In this document: positions 19,751 through 28,909 of the stretch, in pieces
Position numbering within the stretch: the first letter of the stretch is position 1
Layout of the letters: every line of letters begins with the position of its first letter
Origin: Nocardia acididurans
GTDB lineage: Bacteria > Actinomycetota > Actinomycetes > Mycobacteriales > Mycobacteriaceae
Length of the DNA: 64,000 bases
Direction: 5' to 3'
NCBI RefSeq assembly: GCF_016741815.1
Contig: NZ_JAERRJ010000003.1
Span: 434,001 to 498,000 of the forward strand
Position numbers and translations under genes: made by a program
The notes under the pieces: generated by a model
The model's input: only the letters and a program-made list of their open reading frames with translations
What the model was told of the DNA's origin: nothing
The model's database searches: none

Positions 19751-20959
19751 ATGACCGACCCCGCCGTCGACCGTGACGACACGCTGCGCCGGCTCGCCGC
19801 CCACGGCCCGGTCCGGGTGATGGTGGCGGGTGGCGGCACGGGCGGGCACACCTATCCGGCGGTGTCGGCGGTGCGTGCGCTGCGCGATCTGGCGGCCGCG
19901 GCGGGCACCACCGCCGACGTGCTGTGGGTCGGCGTGCCGGACAGTCTGGAGTCGCGGGTGGCGGCCGAGAACGATATCGACTTCGCGCCCATCAAGGCGG
20001 GCAAGCTGCGCCGCGACCGCAACCCGCTGAAGATGCTCAATGCCGAGAACGCCAGAGACGCGCTGCGGGTGCCGCTGAGCGTGGTCACCGCGAACGGACT
20101 GGTCCGCCGGTTCCGGCCGGACGCGGTGCTGTGCACCGGCGGCTACGTATGCGCGCCCCTGGGCATGGCCGCCGCGCTGCGCCGCACGCCGCTGGTCATC
20201 CACGAGCAGACCACCGGGATCGGCAAGGCCAATCTGCTGCTGGCCCGCATGGCCGACCGCATCGCGCTCAGCTCGGCGGCGTCGGTGGAGCTGCTGCCCG
20301 CCAAGGTGCGCGGCCGCGCGGTCGTCACCGGCAACCCCATCCGGCCTGTGCTGACCACCGGCGACCCCGAGGCGGCCGTACCCGCGCTGGACTGGCCGGG
20401 CTATGCGCCCGGCCTGCCGACCGTGTACGTCACCGGCGGCGCGCAGGGCGCGGTGCAGATCAACGATCTGGTGCACGAACTGCTGCCGGAGCTGCTCACC
20501 AAGGCCAATGTGATCCACCAGTGCGGCGCACGCTCCTACGATCAGGTGCGGGAGCGCGCCGCCGCCCTGCCCGAGGAACTGCGCGGCCGCTACCTGGTGC
20601 GCGATTTCATCCGCACCGAGCTGCCCGATGTGCTGGCCCTCACCGATGTGGTGGTATCCCGTTCCGGCGCAGGCACTCTCGCCGAGCTCACCACCCTCGG
20701 CAAGCCGTCGGTGCTCATCCCCTACCCGCATTCGGTGGGCGGCGAGCAGACCCGAAACGCCCGCATCCTCGCCGACAACGGCGGCGCCCGCGCCGTCATC
20801 GGCGACGACGCCACCGTCGAAAACCTGCGCGCCGCACTGTTCGAACTGCTCGACGATCCGGAATCCCGTGCGGCGGTGTCGAAAGCGGCTCGCGCCCAGG
20901 GCCATCCCGAGGCCGCCGACGATCTCGCGCTCACCGTGGCGGACCTTGCCCTGCGCTGA
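19751..20959 (+). CDS. MurG-like UDP-GlcNAc glycosyltransferase (GT28)
   Basis: 402 residues from an ATG with an excellent AGGAGG site. The N-terminal glycine-rich loop GGGTGGHTYP (27-36) and the acceptor-side segment LCTGGYVCAPLGMAA are those of MurG. The nucleotide-sugar region has TGGAQGAVQIND and VSRSGAGTLAEL with the later HSVGGEQTRNA. MurG makes lipid II on the inner membrane face. This copy stands outside any division/cell-wall cluster, so it is likely a paralogue of the housekeeping gene, perhaps acting on another polyprenyl-linked acceptor. Confidence 0.85.
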   Translation: MTDPAVDRDDTLRRLAAHGPVRVMVAGGGTGGHTYPAVSAVRALRDLAAAAGTTADVLWVGVPDSLESRVAAENDIDFAPIKAGKLRRDRNPLKMLNAENARDALRVPLSVVTANGLVRRFRPDAVLCTGGYVCAPLGMAAALRRTPLVIHEQTTGIGKANLLLARMADRIALSSAASVELLPAKVRGRAVVTGNPIRPVLTTGDPEAAVPALDWPGYAPGLPTVYVTGGAQGAVQINDLVHELLPELLTKANVIHQCGARSYDQVRERAAALPEELRGRYLVRDFIRTELPDVLALTDVVVSRSGAGTLAELTTLGKPSVLIPYPHSVGGEQTRNARILADNGGARAVIGDDATVENLRAALFELLDDPESRAAVSKAARAQGHPEAADDLALTVADLALR

Positions 20960-20968
20960 TCGCTCCCC

Positions 20969-20999
20969 GGTTCCGGCCCGTCATAGCCGGGCCGGAACC
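20969..20999 (+). terminator. Hairpin after the MurG-like gene
   Basis: A perfect 12-bp stem (GGTTCCGGCCCG, 20969-20980 with 20988-20999) starts 9 bases after the stop of the MurG-like gene. Confidence 0.7.
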
Positions 21000-21091
21000 C
21001 AGTGACATATCCGGCACCCGCGGGCCGCCGGGCGCGGGTAATGTCGAGGTTGTCAGCAAGTTCTCGGCAATCCCGAGAGTCAGGAGATGCC

Positions 21092-21442
21092 ATGCAAATC
21101 CAGGTCTTCGCCGACAAGCACATCGGCGGTGGTGCGGCACTCATCGAGGAAGCAACGGACGCCATCGCGGGCGTTCTCGACCGCTTCGCGGACCATCTCA
21201 CCAGGGTCGAAGCCCACATCACCGACGTCAACGCCCACAAGGGCGGCGCCGACGACAAACAGTGCAGCCTCGAGGTCCGCCCCAAGGGCCAGCCCCCGGT
21301 GGCCACCACCCACCGCGCCGGCTCCGTGGAGGACGCCTACCTCGGCGCCGCCGAAAGCATGGCCCACCTGCTCGACAGCCGCTTCGGCCGCCTGCACCAC
21401 GCCAAGGGCGGCGAATCCATCCGCTACCTGGCAGCCGACTGA
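21092..21442 (+). CDS. HPF/RaiA-like ribosome-associated protein, short form
   Basis: 116 residues. I chose the ATG at 21092 (MQIQVFADKH) because AGGAG lies just upstream. An upstream in-frame ATG at 21002 overlaps the preceding terminator. The beta-alpha-beta pattern with ALIEEATDAIAGVLDRFADHLTRVEAHI and later AYLGAAESMAHLLDSRFGRL fits the HPF/RaiA fold, which binds the decoding centre and silences ribosomes in stress. The C-terminal dimerisation domain of long HPF is absent. A second, long HPF is expected elsewhere in the genome. Confidence 0.75.
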   Translation: MQIQVFADKHIGGGAALIEEATDAIAGVLDRFADHLTRVEAHITDVNAHKGGADDKQCSLEVRPKGQPPVATTHRAGSVEDAYLGAAESMAHLLDSRFGRLHHAKGGESIRYLAAD

Positions 21443-21555
21443 CCACCGAACGAACGCGTTCTTGCGGGGCGGGCGATTAGTTTGTGGACTGGGCGTCGTC
21501 TTCCGTGATCGGTGGGGCAACCACCTGCGGTTCGCGCAGCCGCCGTCCTGATCGT

Positions 21556-22416
21556 TCAGGGCAGCAGACCCAGTCGGCGGGCGCGCACCACGGCCTCGTG
21601 CCTGGTGTGCGCCCCGAGTTTGGTCATCGCGCTGCGCAGATAGCTCTTCACGGTTTCCGCGCGCAGCGAAAGGCGCTGCGCCGCTTCCGCATTGGTACAA
21701 CCCAGTGCCACCTGGGCGAGCACGTCGAGCTCGCGCGGGGACAGGTTCACCCCGTCCTCGGGATCGACGACACCGGACACCACCCGCGCCAGCCGCTCGG
21801 TGATATCGCGTAATCGATTGCGCGCCTGCGTATCCGACACCGACTGAGTGAGCCCGCGCAACTCCGCGTGCAGATCCCGCAGCTGTTCGGTGACAACGGC
21901 TTTCGCCCCGGAGGCGGCCTCGCGGGCCGCACTCAGCCGCACCCGTCGATCCACCTCGTCACGAATCGTGAACTCCACGCCCAGCCGCTGCCCGGCCGCC
22001 ACCATGGCCTCGGCGATGCGGTCGCCGATCGGGCCGGAGTCGCGATTGGCCACGTACAGCACGGCCCGCGCCTCACCGCGCACCACCACCGGCACCGCGA
22101 CCACCGCGCGCAGCCCCTCACCCAGTACCGGCGCGTCGTAGTGATGGGTGATCGTCGACGCCGACCGGTAGTCGGCCACCGAGCGCGGCCTGCCCGTCGC
22201 CACCGCCGCCCCGCCCAGCCCCGAACTCGGGGCCACCGCCAGCCCGCGCATGCCGTTGGTGCGGGTGCCCACGAACTCGCTGAGCACCAGCGTCCCCGCG
22301 TTCACCTCCCCGCCGAAGACCACCGGCAGCTTGGACAGGGACGCGATGCGCCGCAGCTCGGCCCGCAGCGCGTCGGCGTCTCGCGGGCGCATCAGGGCAT
22401 CGGGGGCCGGGACCAT
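21556..22416 (-). CDS. GAF-domain LuxR-family transcriptional regulator
   Basis: 286 residues with AAAGGGG before the ATG. Residues 20-150 form a GAF-like sensor domain (LGGAAVATGRPRSVADY, AVVAVPVVVRGEARAVLYV). A coiled stretch leads to a C-terminal LuxR helix-turn-helix (LSPRELDVLAQVALGCTNAEAA, then RAETVKSYLRSAMTKL). It is divergent from two acyl-CoA ligase genes, so they are its likely targets, with an acyl or aromatic acid as a possible ligand. A short inverted repeat TACCCC/GGGGTA (22421-22438) sits between the starts. Confidence 0.9.
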   Translation of the reverse strand: MVPAPDALMRPRDADALRAELRRIASLSKLPVVFGGEVNAGTLVLSEFVGTRTNGMRGLAVAPSSGLGGAAVATGRPRSVADYRSASTITHHYDAPVLGEGLRAVVAVPVVVRGEARAVLYVANRDSGPIGDRIAEAMVAAGQRLGVEFTIRDEVDRRVRLSAAREAASGAKAVVTEQLRDLHAELRGLTQSVSDTQARNRLRDITERLARVVSGVVDPEDGVNLSPRELDVLAQVALGCTNAEAAQRLSLRAETVKSYLRSAMTKLGAHTRHEAVVRARRLGLLP

Positions 22417-22472
22417 CGGGTACCCCTTTCCGGGGGTAGCAGGGGCGCGAGTGTGACGTGGATCCTATCTAA

Positions 22473-24131
22473 GTGAGCACAAGCACGGGCCGGCCTCGGC
22501 CGGCGAGCTATACCTTCGGGGTCTGGGACGCGCCGCTGCTGGGCGACACCATCGGCGCGAATCTGGATCGCACCGCCGCCGCCTTCGGAGATCGCGACGC
22601 CCTGATCGACTACACCACCGGCATCCGCTGGACCTACCGCGAGTTCGTCGCGGAGGTGAACGCGCTGGCGCTGGGTCTGCTGGCGGCCGGGGTCGGCAGG
22701 GGCGACCGGGTCGGCATCTGGGCGCCGAACTGCCCGCAGTGGACGCTGATGCAGTACGCGACGGCCAAGATCGGCGCGATCCTGGTGAACATCAACCCCG
22801 CCTACCGGTCGCACGAGCTGCGATACGTGTTGCGGCAGGCCGGAGTTCACACGCTGATCGCCGCGCCGTCGTTCAAGACCTCCGACTACGCCGCCATGAT
22901 CGACGAGGTCCGCCCCGAATGCGCCGACCTCGTGCAGGTGGTGCTGCTCGACAGCGCCGAATGGCGGATGCTGTTCGACACCGGGCGGGCCGCCGACGCC
23001 GGGCAACTGGAACTGGCACAGTCCGGACTTTCCGCCGACGATCCGATCAATATCCAATACACCTCGGGGACAACGGGTTTTCCCAAGGGCGCGACGCTCA
23101 GCCACCACAACATTCTCAACAACGGGTACTTCGTGGGTGAGCTGTGCGGGTATACCGAGACCGATCGCATTTGCATTCCGGTGCCCTTCTATCACTGCTT
23201 CGGAATGGTCATGGGGAATCTCGCGGCCACCAGTCACGGGGCGGCCATGGTGATTCCGGCGCCCTCGTTCGACCCTCGGTCGACATTGGAAGCCGTTGCG
23301 GCGGAACGCTGTACCGCCCTGTACGGTGTGCCGACAATGTTCATCGCCGAACTCGCCGATCCGGAATTCGACGGCTACGACCTGTCCTCGTTGCGCACGG
23401 GGATCATGGCCGGATCGCTGTGCCCGGTGGAGGTGATGAAACAGGTCATCGAGCGCATGGGCATGCGCGAGGTGAGCATCTGCTACGGCATGACCGAAAC
23501 CTCGCCCGTCTCGACGCAGACCCGCGCCGACGACAGCCTGGCGCAGCGTACGGCCACGGTGGGCCGCGCGGGCCCGCATATCGAGATCAAGATCGTCGAC
23601 CCGGTGACCGGCGTGACGGTGCCGCGCGGCGCGGCCGGTGAGCTGTGCACGCGCGGCTACTCGGTCATGCTCGGCTACTGGGGTGAGCCCGAGAAGACCG
23701 CGGAGACCATCGATTCCGCGCGCTGGATGCACACCGGCGATCTCGCCACCATGGACGAGGACGGCTATGTCGCCATCACCGGCCGCATCAAGGACATGGT
23801 GATCCGCGGCGGCGAGAACATCTACCCGCGCGAGATCGAGGAATTCCTCTACACCCACCCGGACATTCTCGACGCCCAGGTGATCGGCGTACCCGACGCG
23901 AAATACGGTGAGGAACTCATGGCCTGGGTGCGCATGCGCGAGGGCGCGGCCCCGCTCACCGCCGAAACCCTGCGCGAGTTCTGCACCGGCAAGCTCGCTC
24001 ATTTCAAAATTCCACGCTATGTCCGTGTCGTAGACGAGTTTCCGATGACCGTGACGGGCAAAATTCGAAAGGTCGAAATGCGCGAGGTCTCCGCGCGCCT
24101 GCTCGGCCTGACCGGTGAGGAGGACGCATGA
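22473..24131 (+). CDS. Acyl-CoA ligase (FadD-type, AMP-forming)
   Basis: 552 residues from a GTG start without an obvious ribosome site. The ATP/AMP-binding P-loop is [11 protein letters not shown]. The adenylate motif is [12 protein letters not shown], the hinge aspartate lies in [14 protein letters not shown], and the catalytic lysine is in VTGKIRK. The closest pattern is the medium-chain/FadD35-like group that activates fatty or related acids as acyl adenylates and then acyl-CoA. It overlaps the next ligase gene by ATGA (24128-24131). The true substrate is unknown. Confidence 0.9.
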   Translation: MSTSTGRPRPASYTFGVWDAPLLGDTIGANLDRTAAAFGDRDALIDYTTGIRWTYREFVAEVNALALGLLAAGVGRGDRVGIWAPNCPQWTLMQYATAKIGAILVNINPAYRSHELRYVLRQAGVHTLIAAPSFKTSDYAAMIDEVRPECADLVQVVLLDSAEWRMLFDTGRAADAGQLELAQSGLSADDPINIQYTSGTTGFPKGATLSHHNILNNGYFVGELCGYTETDRICIPVPFYHCFGMVMGNLAATSHGAAMVIPAPSFDPRSTLEAVAAERCTALYGVPTMFIAELADPEFDGYDLSSLRTGIMAGSLCPVEVMKQVIERMGMREVSICYGMTETSPVSTQTRADDSLAQRTATVGRAGPHIEIKIVDPVTGVTVPRGAAGELCTRGYSVMLGYWGEPEKTAETIDSARWMHTGDLATMDEDGYVAITGRIKDMVIRGGENIYPREIEEFLYTHPDILDAQVIGVPDAKYGEELMAWVRMREGAAPLTAETLREFCTGKLAHFKIPRYVRVVDEFPMTVTGKIRKVEMREVSARLLGLTGEEDA

Positions 24132-25831
24132 CCGCCAATACCGACGCCTACCACGTCGCACGGGACGGTCTGCTGGCCGCCGGAACCGACTACGACACCG
24201 CGTCGCGCGAGTTCACCTGGCCGCGGCTGACCGGCGAATTCAACTGGGCCACCGACTGGTTCGACGTGATCGCGCGCGGCAACGAGCAGCTCGCCCTCTG
24301 GATCGTCGAGGAGGACGGACGCGAACAGCGGGTCACCTTCGACGAGATGGCCACCCGCTCGGACCGGGTCGCGACCTGGCTGGCCGAACTCGGCGTGAGC
24401 AAGGGCGACCGGGTGATGCTCATGCTCGGCAATCAGGTGGAGCTGTGGGAGGCCATGCTGGCGGTCGCCAAACTCGGCGCGGTCATCATGCCCACCACCG
24501 GCGCGCTCGGCACTGCCGATCTCATCGACCGGATCGACCGGGGCGGAGCGCGTTTCGTCATCGCCAATGCCGGGGACGCGGACAAGTTCGCCGCGGTTCC
24601 GGGCGCCTACACACGAATCGTGGTGGGCGAGCAAGTATCTGGTTGGTACGACTACTCCGATTCGGCGACCGTCGCATCGGCGGGGCCGTTCGCGCCGGGC
24701 ACCGAGGTGACCGATCCGCTGCTGGTGTACTTCACCTCCGGCACCACCAGCAAGCCGAAAATGGTGCAGCACTCGCAGATCAGCTATCCGGTCGGGCATC
24801 TGTCGACCATGTACTGGATCGGCGTGCGCCCCGGTGACGTGCACCTGGCCATCAGCGCGCCCGGCTGGGCCAAGCACGCCTGGAGCTGCTTCTTCACGCC
24901 GTGGCTGGCCGAGGCGACCATCTTCGTCTACAATTACGCGCGGTTCGACGCGAGCGCGCTCATGGCGCAGCTGCACCGCGCCGGGGTGAACACCTTCTGC
25001 GCACCACCGACCGTGTGGCGCATGCTGATTCAGGCCGACCTCGGTGAAAGGCCGTCCGGGCTGCGGGAAATCCTCGGCGCGGGCGAGCCGCTCAATCCGG
25101 ATGTGATCGCGCAGGTGGAGAAGGCGTGGGGGCTGACCATCCGGGACGGCTTCGGGCAGACGGAAACCACACTGCAGGTGGGCAATACGCCCGGTCAGCC
25201 GATCAAACCCGGGTCCATGGGTCGTCCGGCGCCCGGCGTGCCGGTGGTCCTGGTCGATCCGCTCTCCGGGGAGCTCGGCGACGAGGGCGAGATCTGCCTG
25301 GATCTCGCCGCGGCGCCGGTGAATCTGATGACCGGCTACCTCGGCGATCCCGAACGCGATGCCGCGGTCATGGCGGGCGGCTACTACCACACCGGTGATG
25401 TCGCCGCCCGCGACGCCGACGGCTACATCACCTATATCGGCCGCACCGACGACGTCTTCAAGTCCTCCGACTACAAGGTGTCGCCGTTCGAGCTGGAGAG
25501 CGTGCTCATCGAACATCCGGCGGTGGTCGAGGCGGCCGTTGTGCCGCAACCGGATCCGACCCGACTATCCGTGCCCAAGGCGTACGTCGCGCTCGCGGCG
25601 GGCTGGCAGGCCGATGCCGAAACCGCCCGCAGCATCCTCGAATACGCCCGCGACCACCTGGCCCCCTACCTGCGCGTGCGCCGGCTCGAGTTCACCGAGC
25701 TACCCAAGACCATCTCCGGCAAGATCCGCCGGGTGGACCTGCGCCGGCGCGAAGAGGAGGCCCACGCCTCCGGCGCGCCCATCACCACCGAGTACCGCTA
25801 CGAGGAGATCCTGACCGACCCGAGGACCTAG
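24128..25831 (+). CDS. Acyl-CoA synthetase, medium-chain/acetyl-CoA-synthetase-like
   Basis: 567 residues. It carries the AMP-binding loop [12 protein letters not shown], the adenylate motif [22 protein letters not shown], and the catalytic lysine in ISGKIRR. N-terminal FNWATDWFD is characteristic of the ACSM/acetyl-CoA-synthetase-like branch. It is co-translated with the preceding FadD-type enzyme, so the two may act on successive or alternative acids of one catabolic route. No thiolase or dehydrogenase genes accompany them. Confidence 0.88.
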   Translation: MTANTDAYHVARDGLLAAGTDYDTASREFTWPRLTGEFNWATDWFDVIARGNEQLALWIVEEDGREQRVTFDEMATRSDRVATWLAELGVSKGDRVMLMLGNQVELWEAMLAVAKLGAVIMPTTGALGTADLIDRIDRGGARFVIANAGDADKFAAVPGAYTRIVVGEQVSGWYDYSDSATVASAGPFAPGTEVTDPLLVYFTSGTTSKPKMVQHSQISYPVGHLSTMYWIGVRPGDVHLAISAPGWAKHAWSCFFTPWLAEATIFVYNYARFDASALMAQLHRAGVNTFCAPPTVWRMLIQADLGERPSGLREILGAGEPLNPDVIAQVEKAWGLTIRDGFGQTETTLQVGNTPGQPIKPGSMGRPAPGVPVVLVDPLSGELGDEGEICLDLAAAPVNLMTGYLGDPERDAAVMAGGYYHTGDVAARDADGYITYIGRTDDVFKSSDYKVSPFELESVLIEHPAVVEAAVVPQPDPTRLSVPKAYVALAAGWQADAETARSILEYARDHLAPYLRVRRLEFTELPKTISGKIRRVDLRRREEEAHASGAPITTEYRYEEILTDPRT

Positions 25832-25875
25832 GCACCACCGCTATCCCCCGCTCCTACAACCAGATTGGACCCTGT

Positions 25876-26067
25876 ATGGCCCACACCGTGGAAACCGCCA
25901 CCGCGTACGTCATCACCGAACTCGAGGCGAAGGGCACCGCCACCCGCTTCGACTTCGACGTGTCCGGAATCGTCGCCGCGACCCACAACCTCACGGAGAC
26001 ATGGGATTTCCACAGCGTGGACCGCAGAAGGTTCTGGAGCATCGCGGCCACATTCCTGCGGGCCTGA
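25876..26067 (+). CDS. Small conserved-looking hypothetical protein (63 aa)
   Basis: Starts with MAHTVETATAYVITELEAKG and contains FDFDVSGIVAATHNLTETWDFHSVD. It is acidic and soluble, with a helix-strand-helix outline and no cysteines. It lies 44 bases after the second acyl-CoA ligase in the same direction and could be the last gene of that operon. The ribosome site is weak. I do not recognise a family; the composition and strongly GC-biased third positions favour a real gene. Confidence 0.6.
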   Translation: MAHTVETATAYVITELEAKGTATRFDFDVSGIVAATHNLTETWDFHSVDRRRFWSIAATFLRA

Positions 26068-26114
26068 GCCCGGCCGCGGCCGGGCGGACACCTGACCCGC
26101 CCGGCCCGGGAGCC

Positions 26115-26426
26115 CTACGCGCGCCGATCCACCGCGGCCCACGCCGCCAGCGCCACCACGCCCGACACCACGGCCACCGACGGCCACGCGCCGATCTTCT
26201 TCGCCAGCGGATGCGACGCCCCCATCGCCCCGATCGAGAGCCCGGTCAACGCGGCCGCGCCGCCCGCCCCGGCGGTCCGGTACCACTGCGGCACCGAGGC
26301 CAGCGTCCCCGCCGCGAACACCGCGCCACCCAGCTGCCGCTTCTTCGTCGCCTGCGCGAGCGCGAACCCGCCGGTGAGACCACCGGCCGCCAGCAGTGAT
26401 GTGGGAACCAAGGGAATCCGAGCCAT
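26115..26426 (-). CDS. Small membrane protein (103 aa)
   Basis: Start chosen at the ATG at 26426 because GGAGG lies eight bases upstream; an ATG at 26441 is in frame but has no such site. Three or four hydrophobic segments rich in Ala and Gly are seen (LLAAGGLTGGFALAQA, AVFAAGTLASV, AAALTGLSIGAMGA, VAVVSGVVALAAWAAV), separated by short charged loops (TKKRQ). The family is unknown. It is 57 bases downstream of the cyclase gene on the other side of a promoter-sized gap. Confidence 0.65.
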   Translation of the reverse strand: MARIPLVPTSLLAAGGLTGGFALAQATKKRQLGGAVFAAGTLASVPQWYRTAGAGGAAALTGLSIGAMGASHPLAKKIGAWPSVAVVSGVVALAAWAAVDRRA

Positions 26427-26482
26427 CTGCACTACCTCCAACGCGTGTACGAATCGAACACTTCGACGCTAACCCTCCGCGC

Positions 26483-27406
26483 TCAGAAGACCGCGACGGG
26501 GGCCACCGGCGTACCCGTGGCGCCGACGAAGGGTTCGGGCATGGCGGAGAGCAGGAATTCGTAGCGGGACTCCTCGGCGCAGGCGATCGCGAGGGGTTCC
26601 AGGTTCCAGTTCTGGCCCTGCAGCATGCCCATTTCCACCAGGTGCAGGGCGTGCACGGCCAGCCACATGCCTTCGATCTCGGGCGGGAAGATCTCGAAGG
26701 TGAGGGTGTCGGTGGCGACGGCCGCCACGTTGCGGGCGTGGAACCACTCCGGGCAGCGGACGGACAGACCGGGGGTGGGCATGCCGTAGCCGTCCCGGTT
26801 GCCCGCGAGGAACAGCTGCATCTGACCGGTGCGGACGAGGACGATATCGCCCGCGCGGACCTCGATTCCGGCGAGTTCCTCGGCGGCCTCCAGGTCGGCG
26901 GGGACGACGGCGTGGTCGGCGGGGAGGCGGTCGACGCCGTGCGCCTTCGCCACATCCAGCAGAACGCCGCGCGAGATCAGGTACGGGATCTTCTCTATGC
27001 CGCTGACCGCCGCGCCGCGATGCGGGGTGATGGTGTCGGCGGGACGGCCGTTGTAGACGAATCCCGCGCGGGAGATGTGTGTCAGTGCGTCCCAATGGGT
27101 TCCGGCCTGCAGGCCCATGGTGACCACGTCATCGCTGGTGGCCACGGTGCCGGGACCGAACATCTCCCAGTTGACGGCGATCATGGAGTGCAGCGGGTTG
27201 ACCCGGCCGGGGATGAGGCCGGTCTGAATTCCCTGCTGGCTCAACGGGACCGCCAGCGCGACGCGGCGGCCGGTGCGCACGGTCGCGGCGGCGGCGCGCA
27301 CGACCTCGTCGGTGACGAGGTTGAGGGTGCCGATCTCGTCGTCGGAACCCCAACGGCCCCAATTGTTCACGCGCTTCGCGATATCCAGGAACTCAGGTGC
27401 TGCCAT
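26483..27406 (-). CDS. Cyclase family protein (kynurenine-formamidase-like metal hydrolase)
   Basis: 307 residues from the ATG at 27406. The metal-binding motif of the cyclase family, HxDxxxH-like, appears as GTHWDALTH (His104, Asp106, His110). Further conserved stretches are GDIVLVRTGQ and the late HALHLVEMGM. Family members hydrolyse amide or lactone bonds, such as N-formylkynurenine or isatin. The gene follows a metabolite transporter with a 10-base gap, so it most likely processes the compound that transporter imports. Confidence 0.85.
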   Translation of the reverse strand: MAAPEFLDIAKRVNNWGRWGSDDEIGTLNLVTDEVVRAAAATVRTGRRVALAVPLSQQGIQTGLIPGRVNPLHSMIAVNWEMFGPGTVATSDDVVTMGLQAGTHWDALTHISRAGFVYNGRPADTITPHRGAAVSGIEKIPYLISRGVLLDVAKAHGVDRLPADHAVVPADLEAAEELAGIEVRAGDIVLVRTGQMQLFLAGNRDGYGMPTPGLSVRCPEWFHARNVAAVATDTLTFEIFPPEIEGMWLAVHALHLVEMGMLQGQNWNLEPLAIACAEESRYEFLLSAMPEPFVGATGTPVAPVAVF

Positions 27407-27416
27407 AGGCGGCACG

Positions 27417-28850
27417 CTATCGCGCGGCGCTGAGCGGGCGGGCCAGGTCTTCCAGTGAGCGGCCCTCGGCCTTGACACCGTAGACGACTTCGACTAGACC
27501 GGCGGCCAGCATGGCGAGCGCTCCGATGGTGAAGGCCAGGGCGATTCGGCCCGGATCGCCGTCCTCGGACAGCTTCGCGAAGACCAGCGGCCCCGCGACG
27601 CCGCCCGCGACGGTGCCGATGGCGTAGAAGAACGCGATGGCCATGGCGCGGGTTTCCATCGGGAAGATCTCGCTCACCGTGAGATAGGCGGCGCTCGCGC
27701 CACACGAGGCCACGAAGAGCACGGCCGTCCAGCAGGCGGTGAGGGTGACCGCGCTGAGGTGGCCCTGGCCGAAAAGCCATGCGGTGCCGAACAACAGGAG
27801 CGCCGAGCCGATGTAGCAGCCCGCGATCATGGGCTTGCGGCCGACCGTGTCGAACAGCCTGCCCAAAAACAGTGGGCCCATGAAGTTGCCGACGCAGATG
27901 ACGGCGAAGTAGTAGCCGACCTTGTCGTTGGGGACGTCGAACGACTTCGTCAGGATCAGCGCGTAGTTGAATGTGACGGCGTTGTAGAGGAACGCCTGGC
28001 CGATGAACAGCGCGAAGCCGAGGGTGGCGCGGCGCGGGTAGTACTTGATCAGCACCGCCGCGATCTCCCCGAAGCCTGTCGAGCGGCGCTGTGTGATCTC
28101 GATGCGCTGATCGGAGACGTCCGCCAATTCCGTTCCGGTATCGGCTCGTACCCGGTCCTCGATCTCGGCGACGGTCCGCTCGGCCTTCTCCTCCCGGCCG
28201 TGGATGAACATCCAGCGCGGACTCTCCGGCACGTGCCGGCGCACCAGCAGGATCACCAGACCGAAGACCGCGCCGAGCGCGAAGGTCAGCCGCCAGCCGA
28301 TATCGGCCGGGAACAGGCTGGTGTTCAACGCCACGATGGACAGCAGCGCGCCGAAGGCCGCGCCGAGCCAGAAGCTGCCGTTGATGATGATGTCGATCCG
28401 GCCGCGGTACTTGCGCGGAATCAGTTCGTCGATGGCGGAATTGATGGCGGCGTACTCGCCGCCGATACCGAATCCGGTGAGGAAGCGGAAGATCACGAAC
28501 CACCACACCGAGAACGACAGCGCCGTCAGCGCCGTCGCGACCAGGTACACCGCGAGGGTGATCAGGAACAGCTTCTTGCGACCGAATCTGTCTGTGAGCC
28601 AGCCGAAGAACAGTGCGCCCGTCCCCGCGCCCGCCACATACATGGCCGCCGCCAGGCCGGACACCTGCGCGGCCGTGATGTCGATACCGCTGCCCGGCTC
28701 GGACAGCCGGGCCGCCACACTGCCGACCACGGTGACCTCGAGCCCGTCCAGAATCCACACCGAGCCGAGGCCGACAACGATCATCCAATGCCAGCTCGAC
28801 CACGGCAGCCGATCCATTCGCGCCGGAATATCGGTAGATATGGTCCGCAC
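27417..28850 (-). CDS. MFS metabolite/proton symporter
   Basis: 477 residues from a GTG with AAGGGG seven bases upstream. Twelve hydrophobic segments are present, with the MFS signature loops GWLTDRFGRKKLF between helices 2 and 3 and RFLTGFGIGGEYAAINSAI in helix 4. PESPRW, typical of the sugar/organic-acid porter branch, comes after helix 6. It carries its substrate inward with protons in most relatives. The cyclase gene next in the operon suggests a carboxylic or aromatic amide substrate. Confidence 0.9.
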   Translation of the reverse strand: MRTISTDIPARMDRLPWSSWHWMIVVGLGSVWILDGLEVTVVGSVAARLSEPGSGIDITAAQVSGLAAAMYVAGAGTGALFFGWLTDRFGRKKLFLITLAVYLVATALTALSFSVWWFVIFRFLTGFGIGGEYAAINSAIDELIPRKYRGRIDIIINGSFWLGAAFGALLSIVALNTSLFPADIGWRLTFALGAVFGLVILLVRRHVPESPRWMFIHGREEKAERTVAEIEDRVRADTGTELADVSDQRIEITQRRSTGFGEIAAVLIKYYPRRATLGFALFIGQAFLYNAVTFNYALILTKSFDVPNDKVGYYFAVICVGNFMGPLFLGRLFDTVGRKPMIAGCYIGSALLLFGTAWLFGQGHLSAVTLTACWTAVLFVASCGASAAYLTVSEIFPMETRAMAIAFFYAIGTVAGGVAGPLVFAKLSEDGDPGRIALAFTIGALAMLAAGLVEVVYGVKAEGRSLEDLARPLSAAR

Positions 28851-28909
28851 CGGATCACCCCTTCGGTCTCTCCCGACCGACTACCCGCCGCGCCCGCGCC
28901 CAATCGTGT

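Noticed and set aside
22421..22438. TACCCC/GGGGTA repeat as a second CsoR operator
   Set aside because: The arms are only six bases with a six-base spacer, and the site overlaps the ribosome site of the LuxR gene. It is too weak to call separately.
22392..24161. Long minus-strand frame opposite the FadD-type ligase
   Set aside because: The ligase has all family motifs on the plus strand. The minus frame is His/Arg/Gly-rich with no recognisable fold.
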